Shown: one piece after another, positions 59,251 through 64,000 of the stretch
Numbering within the stretch: the first letter of the stretch is position 1
Layout: the number at the start of each line of letters is the position of its first letter
From: Serripes groenlandicus
Lineage: Eukaryota; Mollusca; Bivalvia; Cardiida; Cardiidae
Assembly (NCBI GenBank): GCA_031761405.1
Contig: JASEVX010000013.1
Span: 44,472,704 to 44,536,703 of the forward strand
DNA: 64,000 bases
Direction of reading: 5' to 3'
Notes under the pieces: generated by a model
Seen by the model: the letters and a program-made list of their open reading frames with translations, nothing else
The model's database searches: none
What the model was told of the DNA's origin: nothing
Position numbers and translations under genes: made by a program

Positions 59251-59827
59251 AACCTGGAACAGGCTCAAGATGATTCTTCTTATTGGGGTTCGGGGATGTC
59301 GGGTTCTTTATCTTGGATTGTATCTTTAAAATATCAGTTATGTAGTCGTCGGTGAACTAAATTGATATAACAGCACTCAAGACGAGCAGTTGCTTGAACT
59401 ATAGGCAAAGTCACGTCACTGTTACGTCGACATAGGTAGCAATTTCACAGCCAAATAATAACGAAGTCAGGCGAAGATTAATGAGCGACAGGTAAAACCT
59501 GCTGATTAATAGCCTTTTCCTTCAACACATATAGCCCAAGCAGCTTGTTTAGACAACGTGTATCCTTACAGTATCTATCAACTCATCATAAATCAAACGT
59601 GCTTCGCAACCTGTATTTTCCTACTTACATTTTACGCGAAATAAAACAAAATGTTAAATAAATCATTTATTCAAATACATTCGCTACATCAAAGATAACT
59701 ATACATGTACATCGTTTATTAACTCACGTTTACATATATTAGATATGCAACCAGCTACAAGCTCAAAATCATGTAAAACGAAAAGCAAATTTTTTCTAAT
59801 ATATTACAACGCAGGTGTATTGAAGCG

Positions 59828-61275
59828 CCAGTCACACACGACGCACTGCCCGCGCACTAAGAAAATAGCAATTTTGGCCAGTGCGTTGTCGTTCGCTAAG
59901 TGTGCGTCATCATTTGTTACTCTAGTACAATTCATTCGTCGAGTGATCTGGACCAACGCTATGCATTCGTTGTTGTTCGCTGTATGCGTCAGGATTTGTG
60001 TGCATGCACACATAGTGCTCGGACGCATGAATGTACACACCAGAAGGACGGCAGACAAGCGAAGAGCGCGCTCGACCAACTCCATACACACGCGAAGCAC
60101 ATGCTTGGTCGTTGTATGTACGTCGGTTGAGGTCTAGTAAACACATAGCGCACACATAGCGTCCGTCTAACGCATATCCAGCGAACAAGCAACATATATG
60201 GGTGTGCAGAACGAGTCTCTAGCGCGCCTGACGTTCTTCCAAAAGTGAACATGGCGTGTACGCAGCGTGTACACGCGTATATATCGAGCTGTTTCCAAAC
60301 GCCCAACATTCTCATCGTCATTGGAGATAGCAGGGGTTCCTGCTGATCAGGTCTAGAAGAACCATCTCAGAAGATGGTGGATCCCAACGGGCTGCGACTA
60401 CAATTCACGGTTCTCCAACATCAGCAGAACCTCATGAAATTGGCATGTCACTATGTCCATGTTATCAGGAAAAGAAAAAAAGAAGAGGGCAACGGAGGTT
60501 TTGGGTCCGATCGTGGATCGATAGGCGACGACAGTTTGGCCTGTATGATAAGCTACTTGTGGAACTCCGTAACGAAGACCAGGCATCCTTCAACAACTTC
60601 CTCAGGGTTCCCCCCGAGATGTTCGACGAGTTGCTAAACAGACCGGGCCAAAGATCACCCAGTAAAATACCACATACAGAGAGGCCCTGGACCCAGGCCA
60701 GAAGTTTGCCTTCATTCTGCGGCATCTTGCCTCTTACAATACCATATCCCTGATCATCTTAGAAGTGTGCCAGGACAGCATCGATTAACACAAGGATGAG
60801 ATGATGAAGTGTCCCAACACTCCTGAGGAATGGCGTGCCATATCTGACAAGTTCATGGAGAGGTAGAACTTGCCGCATACCTGTGGTGCAAGCCTGTCAG
60901 CTACAAGTGTACTCCAAACAGTGGTTCCATTTACTACAACTATAAAGGGTCCTACTCTATTGTGCTCGTTCATGCTGATTACCAATTCATCTGGGCAGAC
61001 ATCGGATGTATGGGATCATCATAATACGCTCAGATATACAAGTTGAATGAATGCTTTGAAGATGGTAGATGGCTGCCGTTCGTTATCTGTGCGTTGAGGG
61101 TGTTGTGCATGCGCTGAGTATTCGTTCCGCGCACTAGCAACACGCTGTGCATTCGTTGGATGTTTAACATGTGCGTTCTGTATACGCTATGTCTGCGTCA
61201 TGTATATGCGCAGCGCGCTAGCAACACGCTGTGCATTCGTTGTCAATTCGCTTGTGCGTCGCGTATGTGTGACCG
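59828..61275 (+). mobile_element. PIF/Harbinger-like element with terminal inverted repeats
   Basis: The left end reads CAGTCACACACGACGCACTG; the right end, read in reverse, gives GGTCACACATACGCGACGCA. Both subterminal regions are rich in GCGTTG, GCGCGC and TGCATTCGTTG motifs. The enclosed transposase remnant supports the assignment. The many overlapping frames at 59745-60321 are products of this GC-richer subterminal repeat. The target-site duplication could not be identified. The MADF remnant lies outside these ends, so it may belong to another copy. Confidence 0.6.
60374..61075 (+). pseudogene. HARBI1-like PIF/Harbinger transposase, frameshifted
   Basis: The start at 60374 reads LACHYVHVIRKRKKE, then a shift in an A-rich run near 60475 continues as RRRQFGLYDKLLVELRNEDQ and FLRVPPEMFDELLNR. 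A second shift near 60640 leads to YREALDPGQKF, LRHLASYNTISLI, MMKCPNTPEEWRAISDKFME and stops. Later, PNSGSIYYNYKGSYSIVLVH and ADYQFIWADIGCMGSS remain. This is the typical order of HARBI1-type DDE nucleases. The part with the first catalytic Asp (ALDGKH-type) is missing or scrambled and the C-terminal Glu region is absent. At least two frameshifts and four stops make it dead. Confidence 0.85.
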
Positions 61276-61440
61276 AACGTTTGGTTTAATAGGACCTATC
61301 TAAAATGCGGAAGTATTTCACGATTAAGGTAGGACACGAAATATTAATCTTAAACCTTTGTTAAGGCAGTGTCACTGATTTTCTACACGGATTCTTTGTT
61401 TAACAGGTATGTTTGAACGTTTAAATGTCAATTTAATTAA
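61276..61440 (+). promoter_or_regulatory. Exon-1-like cassette E, truncated by the Harbinger element
   Basis: TTAATAGGACCTATCTAAAA, GCGGAAGT at 61307-61314, and TTTGTTTAACAG|GTATGT with GT at 61407, as in cassettes A-D. The upstream part stops at the Harbinger right end. No coding exon follows in this window. Confidence 0.5.
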
Positions 61441-61554
61441 AGGGTTATACATCATAAATTGGACTTTTTTTATAACTTTTGTATAATAGTTTAAAATACA
61501 CGATAGTAATGACAGTAGTTTTTTGCAATTCCGCGGGAAAAGGATCGGTTCCTT

Positions 61555-61830
61555 ATGGAATATATATTGACCGACACATATAGGGTCTTATAGCGTAATA
61601 AGAGAATATTATCTCCCATTTTGATATCTAAACAAGACAGAAATTGTCCGGCAAATATCGGTTTTTGGTAGCTTAATACGAGAGATATGAACCGGAAATA
61701 ATTGGGTTTGATCGTTAAATATTATATACTGACTGGCAAATAGATGGTTTGATCACCGAAAATGAGAAATATGATCTGATAAAAATAGTTTTTTGAAGCT
61801 TCATAAGATAGAGATAATATATTGTTTATG
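61555..61830. repeat. Degenerate tandem repeat related to 1-395
   Basis: TATTGACCGACACATATAGGG, TAGCGTAATAAGAGAATATT and GAGAGATATGAACCGGAAAT parallel ATATTAACCGGCACATATTG and TTTAATAAGAGATATTAACC near the window start. It sits after cassette E as the first array sits before copy 1. Confidence 0.6.
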
Positions 61831-61969
61831 TTTACGAATAATGATTATACTGAGTACTGAAACATATTTAAAAATGTGTCCTTTTATGGACCCATGACCA
61901 ATCGCATAGGTATTGTAGTAATTGCTATCGAAGGTAAATAAAGAACAACTAAACATTTATTCGAACGGT

Positions 61970-62376
61970 AACATTTGTAACATTTTATTCATATCAAAGC
62001 ATATAATATGCATGTGATAAAAACAGGTTCAAACAATACTGAACGAGGAGTATTACAAATTAAAACACATATTTAAGATCATAATAATATGACACATTAG
62101 GTACATGCAGTAGTTGGACTATAATTGAGCTTATCTATATTATAAGGAATGTTGAGTATTCGGAAAATGTTTAATGAAGTATTTAAACTTTGATAAGAAG
62201 GTTTTACCAATAATAGCTAACGTTTTACAGTTCGAAAGATAATGAAGCTTATAAGAGTTAGGATGGTTATAATAATACTTTGTAAAAGATTTTATTCTTT
62301 CCTTATTTAAATGATCACCCTCAAAGGAATAATGAAATTCATCATCTATGCGAGTCTTATTACAAAATATGTGCAA
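61970..62376 (-). pseudogene. C-terminal fragment of a LINE-type reverse transcriptase protein
   Basis: The minus-strand frame 62140-62376 reads CNKTRIDDEFHYSFEGDHLN, then KERIKSFTKYYYNHPNSYKL and ILSKFKYFIK-type text. This resembles the conserved end of many non-LTR retrotransposon ORF2 proteins (I-D-DE-H-F-L-x-E-C ... Y..RP....K...L). The element is 5'-truncated; 61970-62140 would be its 3' UTR. The first Cys-rich pair is incomplete. Fragment only. Confidence 0.5.
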
Positions 62377-62424
62377 TACAAAGCAACATAACTATAAAAA
62401 GAAACAGTTAAATGATATAACCGC

Positions 62425-62645
62425 AAACATAAACGATCCCAAATCATTTTGGTCAAATATTAAAAATATGACCAATACAAAGCCAAAAAAAAAACAAATA
62501 ATATAACCACAGAGCAGTGGATGCATCATTTTGAAGGATTATTAAATCCATCTGTTGCCGATTTCGAAAACCTTGCTGATGTCGACTGCAGCGTCGGCAA
62601 CCTAGACAACGACATTGACTGTTTATTAGACAAGTGGCTATGAAT
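62425..62645 (+). pseudogene. LINE ORF2 linker fragment, frameshifted
   Basis: One plus-strand frame reads NDPKSFWSNIKNMTNTKPKK. After a shift in the A-run at about 62487 it continues NNITTEQWMHHFEGLLNPSV with a DNDIDCLLDKWL end and a stop. The FW..IK ... W..HF..LLN pattern is typical of the region between endonuclease and reverse transcriptase in LINE ORF2. It is in the opposite orientation to the fragment at 61970-62376, so the two may be separate insertions or one twice-rearranged element. Confidence 0.55.
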
Positions 62646-63499
62646 GCTATGGTACATGAACAGTGTATAAAAGGTAAACGGGTTTTAATCTCAATATTTA
62701 GCAGAAAGCAACACATTTTGCCATTTTAGGAGATTGTGCTCGTTACCCTATGTATATAACATCACGAAAACGTTGCATAAATTATTGATTTAAAGTAATA
62801 AGGATGCCATTATCACGATTTGTAAAGAAATGCTATGAATATTTTTATCATCTATGAAAATAAGGAACATAAATCAACCATCAGAATTTTTTTTTTTCTT
62901 TCGGTTTTCGAATTAACCGGTGTCCGTAACATGTGCACAACATGCATTTAACTGACTTGTCGTCTGCTGTGCGCTTGAAATGTTTCCAGAAGGCGGATTT
63001 AGCAGGAGGAATGGTTGTAATTTTGTTGTTTTTCCTTTCGTTTGATTAGATAAGAATGATAGAAGACGGTTCTAATGATTTGACGAACAATTACTCAAAC
63101 AATTGCAACAGTTCTTATCGAATCATATTGATGTGTATTTCTTACAACTATCCAATTAAAACGTGTCGACAATTGAAAGCACTATTACGACGAGGGAGTG
63201 AAAAACCGACGGCCCTCCCTGTTTGACATGTTGTTTGACATATGGTTGCTAATTTACTGGAGATTATATTGATATCGCTGACTACCTGTTTGTCACGTTG
63301 TTCGTAAAGGATTCGCGATTGCAATCAAATCACCAATTAAAAGGGAATAAAATGGATTAAGTACCATCTTCAGACGAAAAGGTGTTAGCTGTTTGTTTAA
63401 TTTACCTTCACCGCTGATTTACCGACTTCTCAATAAGAAAAACAGATTCAATACATTTTAAGTTTTTATTTACTTTATACATACTTTTATCTGACGAAA
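62646..63499. other. No gene recognised
   Basis: AT-rich. A fold-back-like phrase (CTTGTCGTCTGCTGTGCGC near 62960) and a T-run at 62888 are the only notable items. Confidence 0.4.
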
Positions 63500-63607
63500 G
63501 ATAGAAAAAATGGAAAATAAATAATCGAGTTCTCGAATACTTATTTTGATAACCGGTACTCGGACGTCCGACCGAGTACTCGGGTCGCGTACTCGGTCCC
63601 ATCCCTA
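63500..63607 (-). mobile_element. DNA-transposon-like terminus (possibly hAT)
   Basis: Read in reverse, the segment starts CTAGGGATGGGACCGAGTAC, GCGACCCGAGTACTCGGTCG, GACGTCCGAGTACCGG. The GGGATGGGA start followed by repeated CGAGTACTCGG motifs is typical of ends of hAT-like elements, as far as I recall. The partner end is not in the window. Confidence 0.4.
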
Positions 63608-64000
63608 GAATATATATACATGTATATGAATATTTGTGACAAGCGTGCGGTACGATTACGGATGTTGTATTATATGTTATACATGTTGTTATGGGTCGAT
63701 GACCTTAACTCAATCAACTATTTATTAGTGGCATTGTCATTGTCATATTACAGAGAGTAAATAATCTTACAAAATATTACATATTTTGACCCTTTTAGAA
63801 TTAAGTAACTTCGCCCAGAAGCAAAGAACTCTAGATTTTACTTGTGAAATAACAGGATTAATGCCCAGTTTAACATACACCATACAGTTTGAAAATGATG
63901 TCTTCAAACCTCAGATTAATTTACAAAATTTTAATTGAAATTGTTACATAATATTTAAATATTCACTAGCCAAGACTACACTTCCATATACAAGAAACGC
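63608..64000. other. No gene recognised
   Basis: AT-rich with no supported feature up to the window end. Confidence 0.4.

Noticed and set aside
59745..60321. Four to five overlapping frames of 76-130 codons
   Set aside because: They lie in the GC-richer subterminal region of the Harbinger element and on both strands; no recognisable domain.

Overview
The window looks like intron- and repeat-rich, AT-rich animal DNA, most likely from a bivalve mollusc. The evidence is RING-less B-box/coiled-coil/beta-propeller (TRIM-like) genes in tandem, tRNA-derived SINEs, fold-back elements, PIF/Harbinger, Crypton and LINE remnants, and very extensive minisatellites. The species assignment is inference. 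No bacterial-style operons, CRISPR arrays or rRNA genes were seen.

Only one gene looks intact: a 567-codon open frame at 33759-35462 (+) encoding two B-boxes, a coiled coil and a C-terminal beta-propeller. Three decayed paralogues lie upstream on the same strand: 767-1205 (N-terminal remnant), 7375-8620 (C-terminal two thirds, several lesions) and 19029-20725 (full length, two frameshifts). The copies share more than the coding exon. A block carrying a consensus splice donor (CAG|GTATGT) recurs at about 14563, 17234, 28517, 30673 and 61407, and a splice acceptor (TTACAG) sits 12 bp before the ATG in copies 3 and 4. I infer a duplicated cassette made of upstream block, non-coding exon 1, a first intron filled with a minisatellite, one coding exon, and a conserved 3' flank with AATAAA. 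Copies 3 and 4 carry the same 32-bp minisatellite at different lengths (about 1.3 kb and 2.5 kb).

Layout: 0-2.4 kb 41-bp repeats, SINE, copy 1. 2.9-5.5 kb tandem and dispersed repeats, some with nuclear-receptor-like motifs. 5.5-9.1 kb cassette with copy 2. 10.3-14.9 kb repeats, a second upstream cassette and a near-perfect 159-bp palindrome. 15.7-21.3 kb dispersed repeat, cassette B and copy 3. 21.5-28.9 kb MITE-like elements and tandem repeats. 30.1-35.8 kb cassette D and the intact gene. 36.8-41.7 kb three unrelated tandem arrays side by side (70, 38 and about 94 bp units). 41.7-53.6 kb mixed dispersed repeats with a Crypton-like fragment. 54.0-56.7 kb a nearly identical 738-bp direct duplication. 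57.9-61.3 kb decayed Harbinger material. 61.3-64 kb another exon-1 cassette fragment, LINE fragments and a DNA-transposon-like end.

All family assignments come from reading motifs and comparing stretches by eye. No database search or alignment was run.
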